Part shown: positions 30,191 through 40,195 of the stretch, one piece after another | Position numbering within the stretch: the first letter of the stretch is position 1 | Layout: each line of letters begins with the position of its first letter | DNA from: Pyropia yezoensis | Taxonomy: Eukaryota; Rhodophyta; Bangiophyceae; Bangiales; Bangiaceae | Assembly: GCA_009829735.1 (NCBI GenBank) | Contig: CM020620.1 | Coordinates: forward strand, 25,394,020 to 25,458,019 | Direction of reading: 5' to 3' | DNA: 64,000 nucleotides | Notes under the pieces: generated by a model | Told to the model about the DNA's origin: nothing | What the model saw: the letters and a program-made list of their open reading frames with translations, nothing else | Databases searched by the model: none | Position numbers and translations under genes: made by a program

Positions 30191-31248
30191 CACGCCGGTC
30201 CATCCATGGCCAACGGGACCAAGGGTAGCTCATGGGGCGCCTGTGAAGCGCTGAATGTGGGCGGTGAATGGGCCGCCATGCAATGGCTGCGAAAGCAGGA
30301 GATGACGCCAAAGCACGCCCAGGCACCCACGCGGGCAGTTTCGGGACGGCGCACCGCACCCGTTCGCCCGTCCGCCCACCTACGTGCCCGTCGGCCTGCC
30401 TGCCCGCGTACCCGCCCGCCCACCCGCCCACCCTGCCAAGCACCCGCGGGCATCGACCGGCACACGGTACGAATAGGAAAGTACGGGGCCGGCCGAAACG
30501 TGATATGTTACGATATGCATATTGAGTCTGTGAGCACCTTCCAGGTGAGACGTATAGAGTAGCGTGGGGGTCGTGGCGAGTCTGTGCAAATCCTCGGGCG
30601 CCCACAGCCGGGAGATTGTGGTCTGTGAGGTTCGTCCGCGGAGAAATTAACAAGGCTCACGGACAAGGCCCTCGGACAAGCTTTGCTTCTGCAGTGGAGC
30701 CCCGTATGTTACCGTACACCGTCCTGACAGACCGTTCCACAAACCACAACTTTTGGGCCGAAGCGGGCACCGCAACGTGCGATCTGCACGCCCATACCCA
30801 TACGTTATTGCCCGGTCCTGGCCCGTACCCACCAGTTAAGGCCCGGTCCTGCATGCCACATACCCACAAGTTACGGCGCTGTCCTGCCGCGCTGGGTCGT
30901 TCCTTGTCTCGAGACGAGCTCCTGGCGATACCCCCCCCCCCCCCCCCTTCACCCCCCTCTCTCCTCTCACCCCGTGGGTCACCTTCCCCGTATCATCTCG
31001 GAGGTGCCGCGGCCGAATGCGGCACGCGTCTATGTCTATGTAGCACAAGTGTCAGCAAGAGACCTGTGTGGCGGGGGACCAAATCGTTTGCGCCACACCC
31101 GACGTCACCCACGCCGGAAGACGGGCTGCCACAAGTGCAGGGACACTCGCCTCCCGTGTGTAATATGCACGCGCCTGCACCCAGCATCGCTCTGTCGCGT
31201 TTGGTGATCACATAATACCATGTCCGCCTCTTCGCTTCCGCTGCCGGC
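30191..31248. other. repeat-rich spacer, no supported gene
   Basis: Contains a CCGCCC(A/G) run (30360-30440), an AT-richer part around 30500-30560, and three diverged ~42-base repeats at 30788-30890 (CCCATACCCA..., CCCGGTCCTG). A plus frame ending at 31207 has two C-x2-C pairs but is short and unsupported. A C run lies at 30931-30947. Confidence 0.45.
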
Positions 31249-31430
31249 GGCCTGCTGCTACAATACATACGGTGCCTTTCGCCCCTTGCAAGGCCCTCCC
31301 GTGCATGTGTGGGCCTCGGAGCCCGGGTGGCCTGCTGCTACAATACATACCGTGCCTTTCGCCCCTTGCAAGGCCCCCCCGTGCATGTGTGGGCCACCGA
31401 GCCCGGGTGGCCTGCTGCGATCACGGCGTC
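31249..31430. repeat. 80-base tandem repeat upstream of the HIRAN gene
   Basis: GGCCTGCTGCTACAATACAT begins at 31249 and 31329; a third partial copy begins at 31409. Units are about 95 percent alike. The array lies ~500 bases before the HIRAN start and may be part of its upstream control region. Confidence 0.85.
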
Positions 31431-31923
31431 GCAGGGTCAGTCACGTATGAAGCCGCGGCTGTCCCTCTTCCGTCCACGGAACTGTCATGCGGCACCGGTC
31501 GGCAACATGGGACCGACGGATTCTGTGACGGGGCGACCAGCTCACAATTCAGACCACAGGTTAGATCGGGAAATTGGGAGGGGCGGGGAGGGGCGAGGGT
31601 GGGGAGAGGGTGGGGAGAGGAAAAAGGCACCGACTAGAACCCCTCTGCAGCACCTCCTTTGCTTTGGGGGAGGCCACGCGCCCCCAAATACCACAGACGC
31701 GAGCAGAGGACGATCTGCCCGGGACTGGCGGCGCAAGGCAACACGACTTCTGCGACTGGCTGGCAGGTCTGGTAGTGACCTGGTAGTGACCGCCGGTACA
31801 CCATCGTACACCACCGCTCACCGCCCGCCCGCCCCCTTTCCACATTGCCCGCATCTCACCCCGCGTCTGCGTACTTTCCCCCCAATCAACAAGGAATCCG
31901 GCTCGTGTCGTCTTTGGTGTACC

Positions 31924-32497
31924 ATGTCTGGGTCGGGCCAGGGGCTGGTTGATTCCCGCACCGTGACCCTGGTGGGTCGCTACTACTATCCCGACAGCTG
32001 GAATCTGCGTTTGGTACGCGGTACACCCGTGAAGCTGGTCCGGAATCCAAAGAACAAGGTGGACCCGTGTGCTGTGGAAGTGTACGTCAACGGTACTATG
32101 GTAAGTGGGCAACGCGTTTCACATGGGGTCACAACGCTTGCCTTTTTTTATGTGATGACCACTCTGGGGTACTGACTGCCACGCCAATGCACTCCCCATC
32201 CTCCTCCCGCCCCCCCTTTATGGTGGCTCGACCGGCTGGCCCGACACCTTTGCCCCGCACGGCGGTCCGACGCTCGTCACCGTGATTGGCCCTCAATGTG
32301 TATTGGAAACTCACTGATTCCCTATTTATCCTGCACAGGTTGGCCATGTGGCTCGGGTATACGCTGGTTGCCTGTCCTCCCTCATGGACAACATGCCTCC
32401 CGAGGTACACCTGACAGCTGAGCTCGGTGGTGTGTGTGGTGACCGGGGCTGGATGGTGCACCCCGACATGGACATTATTGTGTCGCTGTGGGGCTAG
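31924..32497 (+). CDS. stand-alone HIRAN-domain protein, two exons
   Basis: Join 31924-32100 and 32339-32497, giving 111 aa. The intron has a perfect donor (ATG/GTAAGT) and acceptor (CCTGCACAG), phase 0; splicing creates NGTMVGHVARVYAG. The product is essentially one HIRAN domain, the module that binds 3' single-stranded DNA ends at stalled forks in HLTF/Rad5. Matching features: VGRYYYPDSW, GTPVKLVRNPKNKVDPCAVEVY, NGTMVGHV, LSSLMDN and the closing MDIIVSLWG, in the order and spacing of the HLTF domain. No SNF2 helicase, RING or other domain follows; the frame stops six residues after the last strand. The start is the ATG in ACCATGTCTGG. Function is inferred from the domain. Neighbours are repeats and other candidate DNA-processing genes. 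Confidence 0.85.
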
Positions 32498-33183
32498 ATT
32501 GACATCGTCTTGGTCCCCTGTAGTGGGCTCGGTCGTACAGGGTGGGTGGTCAACAACCGTAAACCCTTCCTCGGCCGGGTAGCTGGGCACACCTTTGCCT
32601 CAATTGACGAGGAACTGGGGAGCAGTCAGGAGAACAGACAACAAGGGCCTCACCGCAGCGCCGACCGAGCCGGTGTTGGTCCGCCCCACCCAGCTCGGCT
32701 TGCAACGCTCCGGCCACAGCCTGATGGCGGCGCGCCGTCCCGGTACCCTCCCCTTCCCCCCTCCCACAGCCACCCACGGGTACACCGCCGGCTCGGCCGC
32801 CACCACACCCACCGACGCCGGCACGGCGGCCGGCACGGCGCCCAACCTGACCGCCGCTGCCACAAACTCCATCGCATCCACCTGCAAAGCCACCGGCACG
32901 GCGGCCTTCACGGCCACCGGCACGGCCGCCTTCACGGCCGCCGTCACGGCCGCCTTCACGGCCGCCGTCACGGCCGCCTTCACCGGCACGGCCGCCAAAG
33001 ACGGCACACCCACCAGTGCGGCCGCCAACGCGGCCGCGGCCGCTTTTCCGGCTTGGCCGCCGACACGGCCGGCGCACCCACCGAAGCGGCCGCCAACGCA
33101 GCCGCTCCTTGGGCCGGCCGCATTTCCTGCACGGCCGCCGAGGCCGGCACACCAGGCGGAGGATCCAGGTGGGAGAAGGGGGG
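32498..33183. other. 12-base GC repeats downstream of the HIRAN gene, coding status unclear
   Basis: From ~32880 to 33010 a GGCCGCCTTCACGGCC(GCC) motif repeats. Plus-strand frames read Ala/Thr-rich (TAAFTAAV) and minus-strand frames Ala/Val-rich (VKAAVTAA). Cassette copy b points minus-ward into this region, as at loci with real genes, but neither strand shows a domain. Probably a repeat, or a low-complexity gene I cannot confirm. Confidence 0.35.
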
Positions 33184-33420
33184 GGGGAAGGAGAGGGCAA
33201 GAGCGGTGGGCGGGCGGGAAGGGGCAGACGAGGGGCAACCGGTCCCCGCACAGGGCGTCACCAGTTGAGGGCCACCTCTAGCCTGCCTCTCCCCACGCAC
33301 GCACCGCCCTATACCCACCTTCCCACCCTCCCCCACCACCTCCTCAACACCACCACCTCCTCAACACCCCCCCCCCCCCCCCCCCCCCCTCTTCTTACCT
33401 TGGCCGGGACGTGGCGACAG
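33184..33420 (-). repeat. leader cassette, copy b, with splice-donor half
   Basis: Full cassette on the minus strand: CCAAG/GTAAGAAG donor at 33398, a long homopolymer (C run on plus, 33367-33389), the GGGGAGAGGCAGGCTAGAGG core, and the pyrimidine-rich end. The sequence before the donor (33400-33470) is related to the mini-exon seen elsewhere. No intact gene follows. Confidence 0.8.
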
Positions 33421-35116
33421 GGGCGGGCGCGTGCAAGGCGATGGGGCGGGCACTCTTCATTGTGGCAAAGGGGGTGCGCCTCCACGAGCGGCGGCGTTGA
33501 ACAGTGCGGAGGCAGCGGTGAACAGTGCGGAGGCGGCGGCGGTGGCCGCGTTGGCGCCATGGCGGCGGCGGCGGCGAGGGTGCCCGTGTGAGGCCCATTC
33601 ACAGGTCCCACACCTTCACATGTGATGACGGCCCCTTTCACATGTCCCGACGGCACCCACAAAAAAGCTCGGTCGTACATACTGTCACAGCAGAATATGG
33701 AGTACATAATGTTTAGTCGACATTTCCTGGGACGCCGCGCCAGGGCCGCCACCCGCCGGCGGGCTCCCGCAGGGCTCCCACAGGGCTCCCCCCCCGCACC
33801 CCCCCCCTTTCACATGCCGCCGTCGCCGCCACAGTCGCCACCCCACGCTGGCTCGCGGGCCACGGCAACGCTGCGGTCGGGGCTTCCGCGGGCACGCCCC
33901 CCTCCCAAACCTTCTCCCCCCCCTCTCGCCACCCCGCTCCGCGTCGCCGACGCGGCGGGGGCGCCGCGCGAGGCTGTCCTCTCCCGACCGGGCACTGGCC
34001 GTCAGGGGGAGCGGGGCACCGGCGCGCCCGACGCCACAGCGCTCCCACCCGCCTGCCCTGCCGCGCGGTTGGCGGCGGGCCGCCGCGACAGGCTGGCGGG
34101 CGGGCCCTGCCGCGCGGCTGCCGGCGGGCCGCCTCCGCGACAGGCGGGCGGGCCACCCGGCTCAGGGGGGGTTGCCGCGGCGGTGGCCGGAAAGCACCCC
34201 CTCCTGTTCCCGCTCCTGTTCCCGCTCCTGTTCCCGCACCAACGCGGGTGGCGGGGCGCTGCCGTTGCCGTGGTCGCAGCGGCGACGCCCGCCGCCTCCG
34301 CCCATACCGTCACGGCATCGCAGCCGGGCAACCTCGGCCGGCGGCGGTGGCTACCGGCCTCCTCTGATCCAATTGAGCGTCAGTAACTGTCGCATGGGCG
34401 CATTGCCGCAAGCACGCGCCGGGTCTGGCATCGGATTCAATGGGGTGTTTACAGTGTTGACGTGGACCATGGGCATTGACCGCGGTCCCTCGTTGGGCGT
34501 CGATTCCGACCACCCACCGACGGGGAGCTAGCTAGGCGCACGTCGGCGGCCTGGCACAAAGCGAAAAGGTGCTACGCAACGCACACAAATCCACCCGTCT
34601 CCCATTGCAATCGCCGGAAATTTTACAGGCTACACGCGCGGACGTCATTGGTGCCCTTGGTCAGATCGCACAAGCCATCGTTGCACCGTCAGTCGGACTG
34701 CACCCGTGCCGCTCGCGCGAATCATTCACATGATGTGCAGCCCCCTCCAGTGACTTTCCCGCCCCCCGACTGCCCCCTCCAGTGACTTTCCCGCCCCCCG
34801 ACTGCGAGCACACCCACCGCTTTCCGGGCCGCTTTCACGGCCGCCCGTGCGACCGCCCGTCCATCAGCCGAAGCTGGCCCACCCGCCGGTGGGGCTGCCG
34901 CTGCTGTCGCCGCTGTGACCTTTGTTGAGGCTAGCCCCTCCTCGCTGTGCACATCCCTTCTGCGTGGCCTTGCTTCCCTTCCGGTTTTTTGTTACGCGTC
35001 GCCCCCTCTCCCCGCCCCAACCCCCCGCCATCCCCCCCCCCTCCTGGCGCCGGGACGGCGGGGCCCCTTCCCTCAAGCGACGTCTCTCCCTGTCTAGTGC
35101 GGCGCCTCTGTGGGAA
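33421..35116. other. spacer with short duplications, no supported gene
   Basis: A 254-codon plus frame (33622-34386) and opposing frames are Pro/Ala/Arg-rich without motifs. A 32-base direct duplication (CCCCCTCCAGTGACTTTCCC...) lies at 34739-34802, and AACAGTGCGGAGGC repeats at 33499 and 33520. The region before 35117 should hold the F-box gene promoter, but no core element is clear. Confidence 0.45.
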
Positions 35117-36766
35117 ATGGCGGCACGCCATACTTCGCCATCTTTGCTTGACCTCCCCGACGACATACTGTTCTTGGTGTGCCAAGCGGTTTGTGCTACA
35201 CGCGGCGGCCATGCCGTGTTGGTGCGTACCTGCAAAAAGCTGGCACGCATCGCACGTGAAGCGCTCACGGAGGTCCACGTGCGCCTCCCTCGTCGTCTGC
35301 ACATCGGCTCGTCTCCCCCCTCTTTGGCTGGCGACTGCTTGTGGGGCAGCGACGGTGTTGCAGACGCAAGGGCAGTGTACAGCAGCATGCGAGACTGTCT
35401 GTCTTTGACTTCCTTGGCCTTCCTCTACAACGACCGCGAGACGAGCGATGGGGTGGTCGACCACCTCCCTTGTATAGCGGAGTGGGTGGGTCATTTTTTC
35501 AATACCCTCGTACCCCTGCTTCAGGAGGAGTACGCGTCTGGCACCCGGGGCGAGCGTCGCCACCCGCGACTTTATGCGCTTGCTGTCCACGGCGCTGCCC
35601 TGCGGATTGCAAGCCTCGTGTGGTCGCGGCCCCTGGCGCGGCTGCGTTTCCTGCGTCTGTGTTGTGTGCACACAGACGAGGACACGCCTGCTGTTGCCGG
35701 CCGAATTATTGCGGCGCACGCACCCTCCCTCGAACACTTGGCCGTGCGTTTACAGTGGGGCGATACCCTAGACACTGGAGCAGCCGCGCTCGACGCGGTT
35801 TTTCAAGGCGTTCCCCCCCTTCCGTGCCTCAGCACGCTCATTGTCGTCGGATGTGTCGGCGCCGGGCTTGCCGCGCGGATCGCAGCTCTTTCGCCGGGGT
35901 TGCGGGCGCTGGACGTGGAGGGCGGCCTCTTATCTGGTGCCATGGAGGCGTGGTCGCCCCCCTCCCTTTCCCGCCTGAGTACGGTCTCTCTGGTCTACCG
36001 CAGCGACGTTCCGCGCGACTTTAGGGCCGGCGAGGTCCAGCGGTTTCTCCGGTCGCGCGCGCTACATTACTTGACGCTGGTGCCCCCGGACCCGGACCCG
36101 CCCCCCCCCGATGCGGACCACGAGGCGGGCGTTCCACTTGACATCGCTCTCGCCATCAGCGGCTGTGCCTCCCCACCCGTGACAATCGACTTTACGGGCG
36201 ACTATGTGGGCTGGTCTCCCACCCTTTTTGGGTACCACTGCCTGGACATTATGTTCCAGGTTCCACATGCACGGAGTGTCGCCGATGTGACGATTGCCCT
36301 TCCAGACGACATTCACCAGGACGCCATGCACGTGCTCGGGCGCCTACCCCACCTGTATTCTCTGCACCTGTCTGTAGGGGCAGGGCCCGAGCGGCTTCTT
36401 GTTCCCTGGGTGGTGCCCAACGTGAAAAATCTGTCGGTAGAGTTTCGCGTCCCCCCGGGACCCGCGGCAGCGCTTATCCACGGCCTCGCCGCGGCGGCAG
36501 CGACGGTGACCACCCCCTCCCGGCTCCACACACTTGTGGTGCAGGGCGGGCCGATAATGGACAATTCCCTGGCAGTGCCCCTGCGCTCCCTCCTCCCCTC
36601 TCTTCGATGGATTACCATCGTGCCGCAGTCACCCGAGCAGGGTGGACAGATGGCGGGCTGTCGGGGTGGGGGGGTGGCCGTACCCTCTCAAGACTGTTGT
36701 GTGGAGCACATGGGCGAGTGGATGACCGCGGCGCTGTCCCCGTCGGCTACTGTGAATGTTGTTTGA
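35117..36766 (+). CDS. F-box-like protein with leucine-rich region
   Basis: The 549-residue protein starts at MAARHTSPS; the frame is open 65 codons upstream but that part is pyrimidine-rich leader-like sequence. Residues ~10-50 (LLDLPDDILFLVCQAVC, LVRTCKKLARIAREAL) match the F-box helices, which bind Skp1 in SCF ubiquitin ligases. The rest has irregular leucine-rich strands (LARLRFLRLCCVH, APSLEHLAVRL, LPCLSTLIVVGC, LSPGLRALDVEGG, HLYSLHLSVG, VPNVKNLSVEF), as in FBXL-type substrate-binding LRRs. Composition is balanced and the frame long and intact, supporting expression. No introns are needed. F-box proteins often expand in repeat-rich regions. The substrate cannot be guessed; the F-box call is by eye, moderately firm. 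Confidence 0.78.
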   Translation: MAARHTSPSLLDLPDDILFLVCQAVCATRGGHAVLVRTCKKLARIAREALTEVHVRLPRRLHIGSSPPSLAGDCLWGSDGVADARAVYSSMRDCLSLTSLAFLYNDRETSDGVVDHLPCIAEWVGHFFNTLVPLLQEEYASGTRGERRHPRLYALAVHGAALRIASLVWSRPLARLRFLRLCCVHTDEDTPAVAGRIIAAHAPSLEHLAVRLQWGDTLDTGAAALDAVFQGVPPLPCLSTLIVVGCVGAGLAARIAALSPGLRALDVEGGLLSGAMEAWSPPSLSRLSTVSLVYRSDVPRDFRAGEVQRFLRSRALHYLTLVPPDPDPPPPDADHEAGVPLDIALAISGCASPPVTIDFTGDYVGWSPTLFGYHCLDIMFQVPHARSVADVTIALPDDIHQDAMHVLGRLPHLYSLHLSVGAGPERLLVPWVVPNVKNLSVEFRVPPGPAAALIHGLAAAAATVTTPSRLHTLVVQGGPIMDNSLAVPLRSLLPSLRWITIVPQSPEQGGQMAGCRGGGVAVPSQDCCVEHMGEWMTAALSPSATVNVV

Positions 36767-36814
36767 GGGGCTCCCAGTATAAAGATTTGCTTGCCCTTGG
36801 CGCTACAGCTTGTG

Positions 36815-37166
36815 TCACTCGTGGGATGCGCGAAAGTGAACACTATCGGACAGGGAAGGCCGCCAGCTGGCCGTGGACTGCCCGCTGGTGAGGTTGAGCA
36901 CGGCCCCCCTCACTGTGGGTGTCGGCGATGTGCCCCAGCAGGCGCACCTGCGTGGGCCCCTCATTGACGCCCTTCGTAGGGTGCATCTCGAGGCCCAGCT
37001 CGCCAATGAGCCGCTCCGCGTTGCGGTAAGCGGCCGTGGCCTGTGCCTTGGTGGCCGGTCGGCCCATCAAGGCGGGCGGCGCGCCGTCAAGTCGTTCACG
37101 TAGGCGATGATGCAACAGCCCTGCTCGCACCCGCAGGCAGTACACGACGGGGCGCATCTCCTTCGT
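36815..37166 (-). pseudogene. reverse transcriptase fragment, DIRS-like, broken
   Basis: Read on the minus strand, TKEMRPVVYCLR is followed in another frame by IIAYVNDL, then back in the first frame by AYRNAERLIGELGLEMHPTKG and VRLLGHIAD. This is the order of retroelement RT palm motifs: a TK-x-MRPVV helix, the YxDD catalytic strand (here YVND, one catalytic Asp lost) and the LGL...K...LLG thumb start. Two frame changes break it. It begins exactly at the AG (37168-37167) that ends cassette copy c. It matches the part missing from the element at 51.6-56.3 kb. The left end at ~36815 is about 50 bases past the F-box stop. Confidence 0.75.
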
Positions 37167-37740
37167 CTAGGTGAGCGGCGCGTGCACGGTGGAGGGAGGA
37201 AAGGCGGAGGAGGCGGGTGGGAGAGGGGGGGAAGGAGTGGACAAGCGCGGTGGGCGGGTGGGAAGGGGCAGACGAGGGGCAACCGGGCTACGCACAGGGC
37301 GTCACCAGTTGAGGGCCACCTCTAGCCTGCCTCTCCCCACGCACGCACGCACCGCCCTATACCCACCTTCCCACCCTCCCCCACCACCTCCTCAACCCCC
37401 CCCCCCCCCGCCGCCACCTCCCTCCCCCACTCTTCCTGCCTTGGCCGGGACGGGGCAACAGGGGCGGTCACGTGCACGGTGATGGCCGGTGGGTGGCGGG
37501 CTTCACCGGCCTGGAAAAGGGGGGGGGGGGGGGGACGCCGTGGAGGGAGGAAAGGCGGAGGAGCCGGGTGGAAGAGGGGGGGAAGGAGTGGGAAAGAGCG
37601 GTGGGCGGGCGGGAAGAGGCAGACGAGGGGCAACCGGTCCCCGCACAAGGCGTCGCCAGTTGAGGGCCACCTCTAGCCTGCCTCTCCCCACGCACGCACC
37701 GCCCTATACCCACCTTCCCACCCTCCCCCACCACCTCCTC

Positions 37741-37783
<43 letters not shown>

Positions 37784-38050
37784 TTCTTACCTTGGCCGAG
37801 ACGGGGAGCGTGACAACAGGAGCGGTCACGTGCACGGTAATGGCGAACGTGCTTCCCACGCTTGGGAACGGGGGTGCGACAGCTCTTCCGCGAGCGGGCC
37901 GCGCACGCCGCATGCATGCATGCGCACACAAGCCCACAGCCACCCGGGCCGTCGCGAGGAGCGCGCGCGCGTCACACCCAGTTAAGGGCATATTGGACGG
38001 AGAAGTAGCCCCCTCTTCCACCCCTCGCTGACGACGTCATTCGCGGCGAT
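37167..38050 (-). mobile_element. inverted leader of a DIRS-like element (two intron-like modules, copies d and c)
   Basis: From 38050 downward: the element leader (GCGAATGACGTCGT, TGGAAGAGGGGGCTAC, a GC-alternating run, GCATGCATG, GAGCTGTCGCACCCCCG) also found at 51575-51781; then donor GTAAGAAG at 37790, a C-rich run, the cassette core, and acceptor TTTTCCAG ending at 37511 (280 bases); a 71-base mini-exon 37510-37440; a GC-type donor (AAG/GCAGGA) at 37439; the second cassette; and an acceptor CTAG at 37167. The RT fragment follows. An internally deleted copy of the element at 51.6 kb. Confidence 0.75.
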
Positions 38051-38310
38051 GTATATTGCCAAGTTTGTCGGCACCGTCACCACCGTTTAACCGGGAAGGG
38101 GAAGGGCAGTGTGCCAAAAACGCTAAGCCTTTACTGACCATGGGAGGGAGCTCTAGCTACCATGCAAAGAAAGCTAACTATATCCGCGTCGGCATCGCTC
38201 GACGCGTTCGTACCGTCCGCGCCGGCGTAGCCCGGCGCGGCGCAAGAAGAAAGGGCGGACAGCCCTTCCCGGACGCGCGCGCTAAAGAGCGCGGGGAGGT
38301 CAGGGGACGC

Positions 38311-39370
38311 GGCAAGAAGAAGGACGTTGCCGCCCCCCGGTCGGCAGCGGAGGGGTCGGCCCGGCCGTCTAAATGCCGCGCCCGGTGTCCCCACCGGCAG
38401 CCCGCCGCCGGGGCCGCCGGGTGGTGCGTGCGTGGGGCGGGGGTGGCTGCGGGCCGGTGCCCGCCGCGCGGCGCCGCCGCCGCCGCTCCCGCCACACCGC
38501 CGCCAAGGCGGTACACGGATCCCGGTCGAAAACAGTCCGCCGCTGCCGCCTGCCAAGCGGCGCAGACTCCCGCCAACGCCGCCTGGCGGGCGAAGGCGGC
38601 GGTCCTCAAACGAAACGGCCCGTGTGTACCCTCGCCGCTTGCCGCGACGGCCGGGCCGCCCCCTCTCAGGCGGGCCAGTTAACAGGCTTGTCCTGGTGAG
38701 GGGAAAGTGGGCGGTTGCCACTGCCGCCTCCGCCACCTCCACCGTCGCCACCGTCACCACCGCCAGCGGCGGGTGCGAGGGGGAGGATCTCGTCCGTTTC
38801 CTCATGTGCCCATCGAAGGGTGGCACTGTTGTTGCCACTGCCGCCTCCGCCACCTCCACCGTCGCCACCGTCGCCACCGCCAGCGGCGGGGGCGAGGGGG
38901 AGGATCTCGTCCGTTTCGTCATGTGCCCATCGGAGGGTTGGGGGAGGGGGGCGTGGACAGTGTGGAGGGAGGAGAGGCGGAGGAAGCGGGTGGGCGAGGG
39001 GGGGAAGGAGTGGGCAAGAGCGGTGGGCGGGCGGGAAGAGGCAGACGAGGGGCAACCGGTCCCCGCACAAGGCGTCGCCGGTTGAGGGCCACCTCTAGCC
39101 TGCCTCTCCCCACGCACGCACGCACCACCCTATACCCACCTTCCCACCCTCCCCCACCACCTCCTCAACCCCCCCCCCCCCCGCCGCCACCTCCCTCCCC
39201 CACTCTTCTTACCTTGGCCGGGACGGGGCAAAAGGGGCGGGCGTGTGCACGGGGAAGGCGGGTGGCGAGCTTCACCGGCCTGGGAACGGGGGTGCGACAG
39301 CTCTTCCGCGAGCGGGCCGCGCACGCACGCATGCATGCATGCGCACACAAGCCCACAGCCACCCGGCGCA
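38311..39370 (-). mobile_element. inverted partial copy of the DIRS-like element 5' region
   Basis: Nearly identical (about 95 percent by eye) to 51700-53421 read on the other strand, but with only one intron-like module (donor GTAAG at 39212, 67-base mini-exon 39279-39213). It includes the duplicated GATGGGCACATGA block and the Arg/Pro-rich region, and ends abruptly at ~38311 inside GCGGCAAGAAG. Long frames on both strands here mirror those of the other copy and are not separate genes. The 38051-38310 spacer to the next copy holds nothing recognised. Confidence 0.85.
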
Positions 39371-40195
39371 GCGGGGCTTAGACCCGGTACCTTATTTTCC
39401 GGGCCCGCACGTGCGCGCACTGTCAAATGCGTGTTTGCAGGCCCCCGTGGATCTGGCGTTTCGACGTTGCACGCTGTAAAACTTCACATTACGTTCTGCG
39501 CACGCCACGGAATCAGAGAATCGTCGCACGGACAGCATGGACAACAACAACAGCGTGTCGCGAGCTGATTTTTTTTCTAAGGAGTCGGGAGACACCATAG
39601 ACTGATATGGCCAAGTCTGAGCGCCATTGCTGCTCGCACGGCATTGCTGCGCTTTTTTTGTATCCGTCTCGTTATATGGAATCCACCTTTTGTCCCATGC
39701 AGAGCGGCCGCAACAGCAGCGGGAGCTCACCCTCCTCCAGGCCACAGTCGTGCCGTGCGAGCGGGCGTGCCTGCGGGTGTGCGTGTGCGGGCGCCGCCTG
39801 GAGGGAGCGTGAGCATACGTAGGCGCCCGGGGCACCCCCGCAACTTACCGACGGTGCACCGCTTCAACGGGGAAGAGCATACAACAAACAAAGCAATGCC
39901 ATGGAGGATCCAGAGCATACAACAGACAAAGCAACGCCATGGAGGATCAGCCGCTACATCGGAGCTCCCAGGGCTTCGTGCGGGGGCGACCAGGGCGGCG
40001 GCGACGGGTCGCTGAACCCGCCTCGTCGGCAGCCTCGACATCACTGCCCCCGTCTGAGGCAGGCTCGCAGGGTGGGATGCCCCGCAGACGATCAGAGGCG
40101 CGGGGCGGCCCCGCGACAGCCGCAACAGCGGCAGCCGCCAGCCGCCGTCGCGCTTACTGCCGCTTCCGGCACAGCGCCCTGTAGAGCAGTGCCTG
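39371..40195. other. no supported gene; 38-base tandem duplication
   Basis: AGAGCATACAACA(A/G)ACAAAG...CCATGGAGGAT is duplicated at 39874-39950. Small frames on both strands (70-150 codons) lack motifs. The composition of 39480-39680 is less GC-rich than its surroundings. Confidence 0.4.

Noticed and set aside
29421-30254. 277-codon plus frame and repeated minus frames through the 107-base array
   Set aside because: Repeat translation products; the period is not a multiple of three, so frame changes every unit.
30974-31207. Short frame with two C-x2-C pairs resembling a zinc ribbon
   Set aside because: Only 77 codons with no start support; Cys pairs arise easily in this composition.
32595-33281. 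Ala/Thr-rich plus frame resembling antifreeze-type repeats
   Set aside because: Derived from a 12-base DNA repeat, equally open on the other strand, and crossed by cassette b in the opposite sense.
38327-39085. 252-codon plus frame and 328-codon minus frame at 38.1-39.1 kb as separate genes
   Set aside because: Both are copies of frames at 52.6-53.4 kb in an inverted partial retroelement.
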